Positions 1 through 8,057 of a stretch of 64,000 nt of DNA are shown piece after piece. The translations under genes were made by a program, and so were the position numbers. Source of the stretch: Vibrio sp. CB1-14 (GTDB taxonomy: Bacteria > Pseudomonadota > Gammaproteobacteria > Enterobacterales > Vibrionaceae); contig NZ_CP115920.1 of the NCBI RefSeq assembly GCF_040412085.2, forward strand, positions 372,001 to 436,000, read 5' to 3'. A model generated the notes under the pieces. It had not been told where the DNA came from. It did no database searches and saw nothing but the letters and a program-made list of their open reading frames with translations. How positions within the stretch are numbered: the first letter of the stretch is position 1; each line of letters opens with the position of its first letter.

Positions 1-1066
1 ATTGCCACTTATCTGTTAGTTTTATGCCATTATCCGCGCAATATTCATTTAGTCTTACGGCGGTTTTGTTCCCGAAAAGCTCATTTAAGTGATTGGCGGA
101 GGTATCGGCTGGAGCGTGCTCTTTTAAACAGCTCTTTAAGAACTCAATCGAGCCCAAAAGGATCTTCTCCCAAATTGCAGGAGGTAAATCACTAAATACA
201 TAAAGTTCGTTCAGCGCGGTTTGATGGAGGTACTCTAAGCGATAAGATACTTGGTTGCTTTCTACTGTACTTCCTAAAAACTGGGGTATGAACCCTCTTA
301 AAGAAAAGGGAAGCTTAGCAAACCAGTTCGCTTCTGCTGCAATCTTATGACTTTTAACAGAAGATTTCTCCACCCAGCTCGAGTTTATCTTTAGCTCATT
401 AAAGGCTCTCTGAGTGGTAAACGAAGCTTTAGAACGATAGTAGGTGTTCACATGCCCAAAATCGAGCCAATGGTTTGAGAATGCAGGCGTAAGCCCTACC
501 TGCTTATGGTAGCGATTTAGACCGTTGAGGAAATTCCAATTGCTCTGAGTGACCGATTTTATCAACTGCCTTGGTGAGCTGAACTTAAAGTAGCCATTGA
601 CGACGTTATGCGAGTTGCTTTCAATTTGGTTATGACTATCCTTTAGCCACTGCATGTCATCATTGGTGACGACCGCCCAATTGTAGCTGTCAGTTACATC
701 GGACACGCCGACTATGTCATCGCCTCGAGGTAGTTCAGTAAAAAGTGTATCACCGAACAATACGTGCAGCGGTGTATCTAGCGAATGCTCACTAAGATTT
801 AATGCTGCGACCAAAGATGCACCAAGAGACAGGCCATCAGGAGTCTCGAGCACGTCAACATTTTCACTTTCCAGCCATCTCTTGTCTGTACTGGATACTT
901 GGTAAGACTCGGGTATTGAAAGATAGACTTTCACCCCTTTCGGTGCCAGTTTAACTTGATGCTGAAACAGTCTACGATTTCCTAAAGGCAAAAAGCTTGG
1001 CGGAATCATTCCAAACTCGGATTGGAGTTCTTGGCCAACGTATGCCGCAGACATAATCAGGAACAT
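1..1066 (-). CDS. Capsule-type nucleotidyltransferase/kinase-like protein (partial)
   Basis: An open frame read from the reverse strand starts at ATG 1066 and runs off the left edge, giving at least 355 codons without a stop. The N-terminus (MSAAYVGQEL...PPSFLPLGNRRLFQHQ) resembles a degenerate sugar-nucleotidyltransferase entry motif, and VLFGDTLF at about residue 110 fits the next strand of that fold. The second half (YYRSKASF, QRAFNEL) resembles the kinase-like half of capsule biosynthesis proteins that often sit next to a small HAD phosphatase, as here. The start overlaps the last 10 bases of the HAD gene, so the two are translationally coupled. The likely role is activating or attaching a small substituent in surface-polysaccharide synthesis. 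The substrate is unknown and the family call is by eye. Confidence 0.6.
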   Translation of the reverse strand, partial: MFLIMSAAYVGQELQSEFGMIPPSFLPLGNRRLFQHQVKLAPKGVKVYLSIPESYQVSSTDKRWLESENVDVLETPDGLSLGASLVAALNLSEHSLDTPLHVLFGDTLFTELPRGDDIVGVSDVTDSYNWAVVTNDDMQWLKDSHNQIESNSHNVVNGYFKFSSPRQLIKSVTQSNWNFLNGLNRYHKQVGLTPAFSNHWLDFGHVNTYYRSKASFTTQRAFNELKINSSWVEKSSVKSHKIAAEANWFAKLPFSLRGFIPQFLGSTVESNQVSYRLEYLHQTALNELYVFSDLPPAIWEKILLGSIEFLKSCLKEHAPADTSANHLNELFGNKTAVRLNEYCADNGIKLTDKWQ

Positions 1067-1437
1067 GCTTTTTCCTTTTCGAGCAGTTCATTGATTTGTT
1101 CGCGTGATAAATCCGCAAATTCAGAAGGCCTTACCGCGCGATCATCAATATAAAAGCCATCGTGTCCGCACCATGGCTTGCCAACGAGGATCTCATCGTA
1201 CGGAACGTTGTGTTTATCTAACCATTCGGTAATTATCGGTAAAGTGTGAATGTTGATTTTGCCCACGTTGCCTTCATAGGTTCTCATATTACGAGCCGTT
1301 GAGATGGTAATATCAAAGCCTTGGCTCTTATACTCGCGAAGTTTTTGGATGACATCTTCGCGGGGAAGTACATTGCGGTAGTCTGATGTATTTGCCTGAG
1401 TCAGTGTTCCATCTAAGTCTACAACCAGTCTCTTCAA
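1057..1437 (-). CDS. HAD-family capsule biosynthesis phosphatase
   Basis: This is a small 126-residue HAD phosphatase. Motif I is DLDGT at residues 7-11, motif II is the Ser/Thr of STARNM, and the end of the fold is GKPWCGHDGFYIDDRAV with paired acidic residues. The family acts on sugar phosphates or phosphorylated intermediates in capsule loci. I chose a TTG start at 1437 because AAAGGAG lies seven bases upstream and the protein then begins directly at the first beta strand. An ATG at 1494 would add 19 residues without any recognisable feature and has no clear ribosome site. The gene is coupled to the nucleotidyltransferase-like gene downstream. The substrate cannot be read from the sequence. 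Confidence 0.75.
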   Translation of the reverse strand: MKRLVVDLDGTLTQANTSDYRNVLPREDVIQKLREYKSQGFDITISTARNMRTYEGNVGKINIHTLPIITEWLDKHNVPYDEILVGKPWCGHDGFYIDDRAVRPSEFADLSREQINELLEKEKACS

Positions 1438-1613
1438 TTTAGACTCCTTTTTATCAACAAAGCTACTTTGCACAAATAGCGAATGGGAAAACATAGTTTA
1501 AGTATTGTTTAATTTCTTGAACAGTATAACAAAACCTATCGGCTTACGCTGAAATCAGCGTATGGAATGTCTTTTGTTTAATTCATTCTCAGTCCCAGAA
1601 TTGTTACTTGGAG

Positions 1614-2861
1614 CTAATGATTTTCTGCGTGTTTAGCTCGTATGAGGAACCCGAGTAAGATGGCGTTGGTGGTCGCGTAGAGCACGATGCCTTCATTGTG
1701 AAGGAAGTGGGCTTGAGAAACGCAAAAACCTGCTGTAGAGAGAATGTTGACTCCTCCAAGGGTTGCACAAAGCTTTGTTTCTGCGCCCTTTGCCTTAACT
1801 AGATTGCTTAAGTAGAAGATGCCAGGAACGGCTAAAAAGGCCATTAATCCGACAAAACCAATGACTCCCCGTTGCGACAGGGCATTGAGGTAGGAGTTAT
1901 GAGCGTTGCCATTAAAACCACGCGCGTACTCTGATAGCTCGCCAGTGGCAACCGCTAGGTCTAAGCGAGGTTGTAATGCGTGCTCCCCCCAGCCAAGCAG
2001 AGGCTTATCTAAGAACAACTGCCATGCAAACTTCCACATTTCAATGCGTACACCAACGGATCCTTGCTCAGATTGCGCTTCGCTAGCAACGACAGCAACG
2101 CGATCTTCAATACTGAGCGGTGCAGTAACAACGACTAACAAGAGGGTAGCAAACAGCGATAAAAATGCGATAGCTAGGTAGCGGCGGGATACTTGTTTGA
2201 AAAAGACCGCTGCGGCTATCAAGTAAGTCAGTGGCGCTAGTATCCACCCGCCTCGGCTGAGTGACAATACACTCGCAGCAAGTGCTAAATTTGCGCCAAG
2301 TAGGCAAAACCACGCCAGTTTTTGCTGGGACTTGTGCCAATAGAGTGAAAGTGTAAACAAGAGTGAGGAAAACAAGATAGCGGCATTGCCTTTTTGAATT
2401 GGCATGAGCGCAGCGAAACCACGGATATGGTCAATATAGACATTAAAACCAGAGATTAGGCACCCTAGAAACGCACCTAAAGTCAACCCGTAACATAATG
2501 ATTTTATTGATACTCTGGTGAATATGACCGCGTAACTGACGATACACAATAGTAAGGCTTTAGCTGGGTACTCAATTGAACTCCCAATACTTCGAGTATC
2601 AAGATCTAAATAGGCGCTTAAGGTGATGATTGCTAGGTGAATAGCAAACAAGCCAAACGTCCAATTGAGTAGTTGTAGTTCTTTTATCTTTGGCCTAGTT
2701 TCCCCTTTCCGATGATAGACCAAGGTTGCAATTGCTGTTAAAGCCAACAAGGCAGAAAACACATTGAAGCCTTCATTGAAATAAGACGCAAAAAAAAGAG
2801 CGATGAATAGGGCGCTTAACGTGTTTATCCAGGCTGGAGCGCTAGAGTAATTAGTATTCAT
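1614..2861 (-). CDS. waaL: O-antigen ligase / Wzy-family membrane protein
   Basis: A 415-residue inner-membrane protein with about ten to twelve hydrophobic helices and a periplasmic loop carrying the O-antigen ligase family (PF04932) pattern: RIEMWKFAWQLFLDKPLLGWG at about 270-290, then GNAHNSYLNALSQRGVIG. In ligases the conserved Arg and His of this loop act in transferring polymer from undecaprenyl pyrophosphate to lipid A-core. Its position directly downstream of waaA in the core operon favours ligase over Wzy polymerase, but the two are hard to tell apart by sequence. The 27-base gap to waaA suggests the same transcript. Confidence 0.75.
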   Translation of the reverse strand: MNTNYSSAPAWINTLSALFIALFFASYFNEGFNVFSALLALTAIATLVYHRKGETRPKIKELQLLNWTFGLFAIHLAIITLSAYLDLDTRSIGSSIEYPAKALLLCIVSYAVIFTRVSIKSLCYGLTLGAFLGCLISGFNVYIDHIRGFAALMPIQKGNAAILFSSLLFTLSLYWHKSQQKLAWFCLLGANLALAASVLSLSRGGWILAPLTYLIAAAVFFKQVSRRYLAIAFLSLFATLLLVVVTAPLSIEDRVAVVASEAQSEQGSVGVRIEMWKFAWQLFLDKPLLGWGEHALQPRLDLAVATGELSEYARGFNGNAHNSYLNALSQRGVIGFVGLMAFLAVPGIFYLSNLVKAKGAETKLCATLGGVNILSTAGFCVSQAHFLHNEGIVLYATTNAILLGFLIRAKHAENH

Positions 2862-2888
2862 AGTGATTCGATGTCTATTTACGGCAGA

Positions 2889-4166
2889 TTAAACGGGTGT
2901 AGAGAGGCTGTCTAAGGTGCGGGTTAATGCTCCTTGGTTTTGACGAACCACCTGCTGGCTTGCGCTACCCATGGTTGACGCAAGAGACGGTTTTTCTATG
3001 AGTTTAGAGACAGAACAAAAAATTTGCTCAGTATTCTCGCAAACAATCGTACCCTGATTGTCAACGAGCTGTTGAGTAATCTCTTTAAAGTTAAAGTAGC
3101 TTGGCCCGATGAGACTAGGAATCCCGATGGCTGCGGGTTCAAGTAAATTGTGTCCGCCCACTTTTTTACCGAGTAAGCTACCGCCCATGAAGCACACATC
3201 GCTTGCGGCGAGATATGTCATCATTTCTCCCATGGTATCTCCTACCACAATTGAGGTTTTAGCTGTTAGCTCAGAAGCCATTTCAGAGCGTTTTTCGGTA
3301 TTAAAGCCGTGATCGTGACATAGCTTAGCTACATCGTTAAATCGCTCTGGGTGTCTGGGGACAATGATCAAAAGAAGATCCGGGTGCTTATGCAGTAACT
3401 GTCGATGCACTTCGAGAATGTGCTCATCTTCTCCATTGTGTGTGCTAGCCGCAATCCAAACAGGTCGTTCTTGCCCGAAAGAGGCTCTCAATGAACCCCC
3501 TTTCTCAATTTGCTGCTCAGAAACATGGATATCAAATTTTATCGATCCGGTTACGTAAATTCGCTCCGATGCGACACCCAAGCGTTTAAAGCGATTCGCA
3601 TCGTCGTCAAACTGACAGCAAAGTACAGAAATTGTAGGGGCAATGGTATTGAATAGTGGCTGTATTCTTTGATAGCGGCGACAAGAGCGCTCTGATAAGC
3701 GAGCGTTGATCACGGTGATCGGTACGCCAGCGTGCGCGACGCTGTGCAACGTATTTGGCCAAAGCTCAGTTTCGACGATGATCATTTTTGACGGCTTAAT
3801 CACGCACATGAAGCGTTTGACTGCAAAACAAAAGTCGAGCGGCATATATCTGTGCTCGGCAATATGACTCAGTTTTTCAGCTTGTTCTGCACCTGTTGCA
3901 GTTGTCGTGGTGATGACTATTTGGCTGTTAGGGTTTTCTGCGGCGTATCGTTTAATAAGAGGAGTTACCGCAAGAACTTCGCCAACAGAGACAGCATGAA
4001 ACCAAATGACGGGGTTACTGGAACGTTTTAAAGGAGGCGTTACGCCAAAGTGCTCACGCCATCGCTTACCGACGCTCGGCTTTCCTGGTTTGGACTTAAA
4101 TAAGCCATACAGAAATACCGGAGCGACGATAGCAAGTAATAACGTATAAACGAAGCGAACTATCAT
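2889..4166 (-). CDS. waaA: 3-deoxy-D-manno-octulosonic acid (Kdo) transferase
   Basis: WaaA (KdtA) transfers Kdo from CMP-Kdo to lipid IVA on the cytoplasmic face of the inner membrane. The 425-residue length is normal. There is an N-terminal membrane anchor (residues about 4-22), the family motif WFHAVSVGEV at about 51-60 with its catalytic Glu, VETELWPN at about 130, and the C-terminal nucleotide-sugar site GGHNLLEPAA. The start overlaps the stop of the upstream membrane glycosyltransferase gene as ATGA (4163-4166), so translation is coupled. Whether it adds one or two Kdo units cannot be told; many vibrios make a single phosphorylated Kdo. Confidence 0.93.
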   Translation of the reverse strand: MIVRFVYTLLLAIVAPVFLYGLFKSKPGKPSVGKRWREHFGVTPPLKRSSNPVIWFHAVSVGEVLAVTPLIKRYAAENPNSQIVITTTTATGAEQAEKLSHIAEHRYMPLDFCFAVKRFMCVIKPSKMIIVETELWPNTLHSVAHAGVPITVINARLSERSCRRYQRIQPLFNTIAPTISVLCCQFDDDANRFKRLGVASERIYVTGSIKFDIHVSEQQIEKGGSLRASFGQERPVWIAASTHNGEDEHILEVHRQLLHKHPDLLLIIVPRHPERFNDVAKLCHDHGFNTEKRSEMASELTAKTSIVVGDTMGEMMTYLAASDVCFMGGSLLGKKVGGHNLLEPAAIGIPSLIGPSYFNFKEITQQLVDNQGTIVCENTEQIFCSVSKLIEKPSLASTMGSASQQVVRQNQGALTRTLDSLSTPV

Positions 4167-5578
4167 TGCGATTTCACGTTCGGGCTAATTAGTGACTCTT
4201 CTATTAAGTAATGTTCGGTCTGCTGCACATAGTCAGCGTTATAGGAATACTTGATGCTGTCGTGTGAAGCGAGCAGATTCAGCACCAATAAGTAACCTAG
4301 CGCCGCTTTTAGCAATAACAAGCGCTTTTCTGGATAGGTGAACCAAGTTGCGACATATGAGGTGAACTTATAACGCTGTACAAAACGCGTTAGTTTAATT
4401 GGAGCCATGATCCCTGACTCTTTTGATACCAAGACACTACGAATCCCAATGAGGATTGGCAAAATGGCGAATGGGTACACTAAGATCAAGTGCCAATATG
4501 AGAACGTAATTGGAGACAATGCCGCACTAATGAGTACACCGACTACTGCACCAAATGCATACAATTCAAGCCATTGTTGTTTTTCTACGTTCCCACGACC
4601 TCTGAGGCAGAGTGGTTTAACACGTTTCCACCAAAGCCAGTTGAATCTAGCCGAGATGACAACGGTCGCCGCGCCAACCACAAACACAAGCGTTTTCCAT
4701 AGAGTTAGCGCTGAGAGTTTCAACCATTGTATTTGGGTTAGCCAATCAAACTCCCCATAAGCAATTACTTTGTTTGAAAACAGCATTGAACCGTATCGTA
4801 GCCAGTAAAGTAGGGCTTTAAGAACCGGGTATACATGAACCAGGCCATAACCAATATAGCGGTCACTCTCGCGAGATAGTTCGTCATTGACAGCATACTC
4901 TTGTAAGTAGGGCACCAGTGATAGCACCAAAGCAATCACGGCTGAAATCGCCCCAAGCCAAGAGACTTGTCCCATTTGGCGATAGAAAAGATAAACAGAA
5001 ATCACCGCTAAAATTGGCCATGAATAATGCAGTTGCATCGCCAGACCGATTGAGAGTACGTGGATAAACGTATACCCCAAAGATTTGCTTTGGCTCATTT
5101 TGGTAGCAGACCAAAGGTGCATGGCAGCAAACAGACACAAATATGACGGGTTATACAGCAGGCTATCGTATAAGAACCAAGGATTTAGCCAGTAGATCGC
5201 AAGAAATAATAATCGCGTTAGCGAGTTATCTTTTTCGGGCATCATGGTTTTAATCACATTGTCCAGAAGCACGAGAGAAACAATGCGCAGGGCAATGAGC
5301 AGCACCATTGGAGACCAAGGTGAATCCCAAACCAACAATGGTAGCCCAATAAGCCACGTCGACAGTGAGCCAGGAACATTCCCCACTGCACTAGCCGCAT
5401 TACCATAGCTCAACCAGGTATCCTGGTAGGCACCCAAATAACCCTTGTAGAGCATTTGCGTTTGATCACCAGTGAGGATCTGGTTTTGTGCATACAGGAA
5501 CGTAAACGCGAGACCAACGGCAAAGCCTAAAGCGTAAATCCAATGAAAATGTCGTTCTGCGATGGAATGTTGGTTCAT
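4163..5578 (-). CDS. Multispanning GT-C-like glycosyltransferase (GtrC-type candidate)
   Basis: A 471-residue protein with roughly ten hydrophobic helices. The first periplasmic loop carries LTGDQTQMLYKGY at about 35-47, where GT-C enzymes (ArnT/PMT-like) place their acidic catalytic residue. I do not recognise a named family. Immediately upstream in the same operon are a GtrA-like flippase and a GtrB-like GT2. The trio therefore mirrors GtrA-GtrB-Gtr(type) systems, where the third, variable membrane protein moves a sugar from undecaprenyl phosphate onto LPS. The inferred role is periplasmic glycosylation of core or O-antigen. The gene overlaps waaA by four bases. Confidence 0.65.
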   Translation of the reverse strand: MNQHSIAERHFHWIYALGFAVGLAFTFLYAQNQILTGDQTQMLYKGYLGAYQDTWLSYGNAASAVGNVPGSLSTWLIGLPLLVWDSPWSPMVLLIALRIVSLVLLDNVIKTMMPEKDNSLTRLLFLAIYWLNPWFLYDSLLYNPSYLCLFAAMHLWSATKMSQSKSLGYTFIHVLSIGLAMQLHYSWPILAVISVYLFYRQMGQVSWLGAISAVIALVLSLVPYLQEYAVNDELSRESDRYIGYGLVHVYPVLKALLYWLRYGSMLFSNKVIAYGEFDWLTQIQWLKLSALTLWKTLVFVVGAATVVISARFNWLWWKRVKPLCLRGRGNVEKQQWLELYAFGAVVGVLISAALSPITFSYWHLILVYPFAILPILIGIRSVLVSKESGIMAPIKLTRFVQRYKFTSYVATWFTYPEKRLLLLKAALGYLLVLNLLASHDSIKYSYNADYVQQTEHYLIEESLISPNVKSQ

Positions 5579-5597
5579 ATAAGACTCTTTAGAGCGG

Positions 5598-6002
5598 TTA
5601 GTGAGGTGTGGACTCTGAGGAGCCGGAATAGGTCCACACTTTGTGAATAAGATAGGTGATGATGGGTAATATAACGACGACCATCATTATACGAATGTAG
5701 CTATTCCAGTCAGAGAACAGTTCACTTATCGCTTGTGAAATCATTAAAGCGCCAAACTGCACCATAAAAAAGCGCAGCGCATTACCCAGATTGACCTTGT
5801 GTCTAAACACCAATACCGTCTGGGCAAAATAAGAAAAGACAAACGCGATTGAGAAGCCAACAATATTGGCGTATAGCACACTGTCTTTGACTAGGTGAAT
5901 AAAGCTAAAGGCGACAGCAATGTGAATAGCGGTCGCCATTCCGCCCGTGAGGGCGAAACGGACAAGGCGATACTGAAGCAGTCGGTCAAGCAGCGCTCGC
6001 AT
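5598..6002 (-). CDS. GtrA-family flippase-like membrane protein
   Basis: A 134-residue protein with four predicted membrane helices and the GtrA family start (LVRFALTGGMATAIHIAVAF at about 13-32) plus a YFAQTVLVFRHK motif near 60-70. GtrA proteins are thought to flip undecaprenyl-phosphate-linked sugars to the periplasm. It follows the GT2 gene by two bases and precedes the GT-C-like gene by 19 bases, which supports a three-step lipid-linked sugar pathway. The start ATG at 6002 fits the usual N-terminus. Confidence 0.85.
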   Translation of the reverse strand: MRALLDRLLQYRLVRFALTGGMATAIHIAVAFSFIHLVKDSVLYANIVGFSIAFVFSYFAQTVLVFRHKVNLGNALRFFMVQFGALMISQAISELFSDWNSYIRIMMVVVILPIITYLIHKVWTYSGSSESTPH

Positions 6003-6004
6003 CG

Positions 6005-6985
6005 TTACTGGCTCGGACTATCGTCTTGTGACTTAACGATTGAAGGGGAGCTAATGCTATCTTCTTCAATGATATAGGTTGGCCTGCGTTTGGATTCCAT
6101 ATAAAGGCGCCCGATATACTCCCCCATAACACCGATGCCAATTAACTGCACACCACCAAGGAATAGCATGATGGTGATGGTCGAGGCATAACCAGGAGCA
6201 TCAATACCGTAGATAAGGGTTTTTACTACGGTGAAGCTGCCATAAATAAAAGCAAGAGCCGATATAAACGAGCCAATATAGAGCCAAATACGAAGTGGCG
6301 CAGTACTAAAGCTGGTAATACCATCAAGAGCAAAGTTCCACAGCTTCCAGCCGTTAAAGCTGGTTTCACCCGCTTCACGCGCTTCACGTTTGTACTCGAC
6401 CACCGCGGTTTTAAAACCTACCCAAGAGAAAATGCCTTTCATAAAACGCTGGTTTTCAGGCAGCAGTTGAATGGCATTGACTACGCGGCGATTGATTAAG
6501 CGAAAGTCCCCGACGTTTTCAGGGATATCGACCTGAGCAACGGCGTTGTGAAATTTATAGAACATCTCAGCAGAGAATTTTTTCGCCCACGAGTCGGTGC
6601 TGCGATCGGCACGTTTTGCCACAACCACGTCATAACCTTCTCGCCACTTTTCGAGAAAATCGTGAATAAGCTCAGGTGGATCTTGCAGATCTGCATCAAT
6701 TGGGATCAGCACTTCGCCACGGGCAAGATCGATACCAGCGGTCAGTGCTGCTTCTTTGCCAAAGTTTCTTGATAAATTGACGACACGGATATGGGCATCT
6801 TGCTGCTGTAGCTGCTTGATCACCGATAGTGTATTGTCTTTACTGCCATCGTTGATCAGAATTACTTCGTAGTCATACTCGGTTTGCTGTAAAACCGTAG
6901 TGATACGCTCCATAAACAAGCTCACCACTTGCTCTTCGTTATAGCAAGGGCAGATGATGGAGATGGTCGGGCTATTCGTTGTCAT
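6005..6985 (-). CDS. Undecaprenyl-phosphate glycosyltransferase, GT2 (GtrB/ArnC-like)
   Basis: A 326-residue GT2 enzyme: SIICPCYNEEQ at about 9-19, INDGSKDN at about 44-51 and DADLQDPPE (the DxD-type metal site) at about 97-105. Two C-terminal membrane helices (about 235-300) are typical of GtrB/DPM1/ArnC-type polyprenyl-phosphate glycosyltransferases. It charges undecaprenyl phosphate with a sugar on the cytoplasmic face, and the next gene (GtrA-like) would flip it. The sugar is not evident. A 37-base gap separates it from waaF upstream. Confidence 0.88.
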   Translation of the reverse strand: MTTNSPTISIICPCYNEEQVVSLFMERITTVLQQTEYDYEVILINDGSKDNTLSVIKQLQQQDAHIRVVNLSRNFGKEAALTAGIDLARGEVLIPIDADLQDPPELIHDFLEKWREGYDVVVAKRADRSTDSWAKKFSAEMFYKFHNAVAQVDIPENVGDFRLINRRVVNAIQLLPENQRFMKGIFSWVGFKTAVVEYKREAREAGETSFNGWKLWNFALDGITSFSTAPLRIWLYIGSFISALAFIYGSFTVVKTLIYGIDAPGYASTITIMLFLGGVQLIGIGVMGEYIGRLYMESKRRPTYIIEEDSISSPSIVKSQDDSPSQ

Positions 6986-7022
6986 TCTTTTTCTCTGAAC
7001 AATATTTGTTGTGTCGTTTTCA

Positions 7023-8057
7023 TCACGATTGAATATCTAGAGCTGCAAGCTTGGCAATAACCGTACTCGGTTCTAACTGTTTTAAACAATTCATATGACC
7101 CAGTGGGCATTCACGCTTAAAACATGGTCGACACTCTATATCAGTATTGACGATCTGTACACGATCACCGAGAGGTGGCGTATAGTCTGGTGAGCTCGAG
7201 CCATAAATCGCGACAATATTACAGCCAACCGCCGCAGAGACATGCATGAGCCCCGAATCATTACTGATCACGGTGTCGCAAGCCGCCAGTAAATCCACTG
7301 CTTCAATAAGCGAGGTGTTGCCCGCCACGTTATAACAATGTTGCTGCGCCTCTGGCGTCAGAGCATTGCGAATTTTTTCAGTGACTTCGCGATCTTTTGC
7401 CGAGCCAAACAGCCAAACTTGCTTACCATTATCTATCACATGTTGTGCTACTTTGGCGTAGTGCGCATCTGGCCAGCGTTTAGCTGGACCAAACTCAGCA
7501 CCCGGACACATGCCAATCGCGACTCTGTCGTTGGTTAGCGAGAACTTGGACAGCGTTTGTTTTTGAACCTGCGTATCAACAGATAGCTTAGGTCTTGGGC
7601 AAGTTTCCAATCGTACTTCATCCAACATAGCGTCTTTTGGACTCGCCAAAGCGACAAATCGTTCCACATAATATTGAAAAATACGCTTGTTCGGGCGTAA
7701 ATCGGTTAGCAGGCCATAACGAGTTTCGCCTTTCCAGCCAATACGGTTAGAGATCCCAGCAAATAGCGGTATTAATGCTGATTTTGCAGAATTAGGTAGC
7801 ACGTAGGCATGAGTGTAGCCATGCTGCTTGAGTTGTCGGCCAATGCGCCAACGCCCTTTTAAATCGAAAGCACCATGCCCGATAGGCATTTCAATGGAGC
7901 GATTGACTTGTGGCATTCGCCCGAGAATTGGCTCACACCAAGCGGGTGCAAGCACATCAATGGTCGCCTCTGGATAGCGGTTTTTTAGCTCAATATAGAG
8001 ACTTTGCGACATCACCATATCGCCGACCCATGAGGGGCCTATGACTAGGATCTTCAT
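7023..8057 (-). CDS. waaF: ADP-heptose:LPS heptosyltransferase II
   Basis: A 344-residue GT9 enzyme that adds the second L-glycero-D-manno-heptose to the LPS inner core. Seen directly: MKILVIGPSWVGDMVMSQSL at the N-terminus, GMCPGAEFGPAKRWP at about 182-196, and the C-terminal donor site NDSGLMHVSAAVG at about 267-279. The length matches WaaF. It overlaps the upstream fusion gene by ATGA (8054-8057). The ADP-heptose donor would come from HldD, encoded at 10568-11509. Confidence 0.93.
   Translation of the reverse strand: MKILVIGPSWVGDMVMSQSLYIELKNRYPEATIDVLAPAWCEPILGRMPQVNRSIEMPIGHGAFDLKGRWRIGRQLKQHGYTHAYVLPNSAKSALIPLFAGISNRIGWKGETRYGLLTDLRPNKRIFQYYVERFVALASPKDAMLDEVRLETCPRPKLSVDTQVQKQTLSKFSLTNDRVAIGMCPGAEFGPAKRWPDAHYAKVAQHVIDNGKQVWLFGSAKDREVTEKIRNALTPEAQQHCYNVAGNTSLIEAVDLLAACDTVISNDSGLMHVSAAVGCNIVAIYGSSSPDYTPPLGDRVQIVNTDIECRPCFKRECPLGHMNCLKQLEPSTVIAKLAALDIQS

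Noticed and set aside
1545..1562. TACGCTGA/TCAGCGTA palindrome as terminator of the waa operon
   Set aside because: The loop is very short and the T run on the minus strand is nine bases away and broken; too weak to call.
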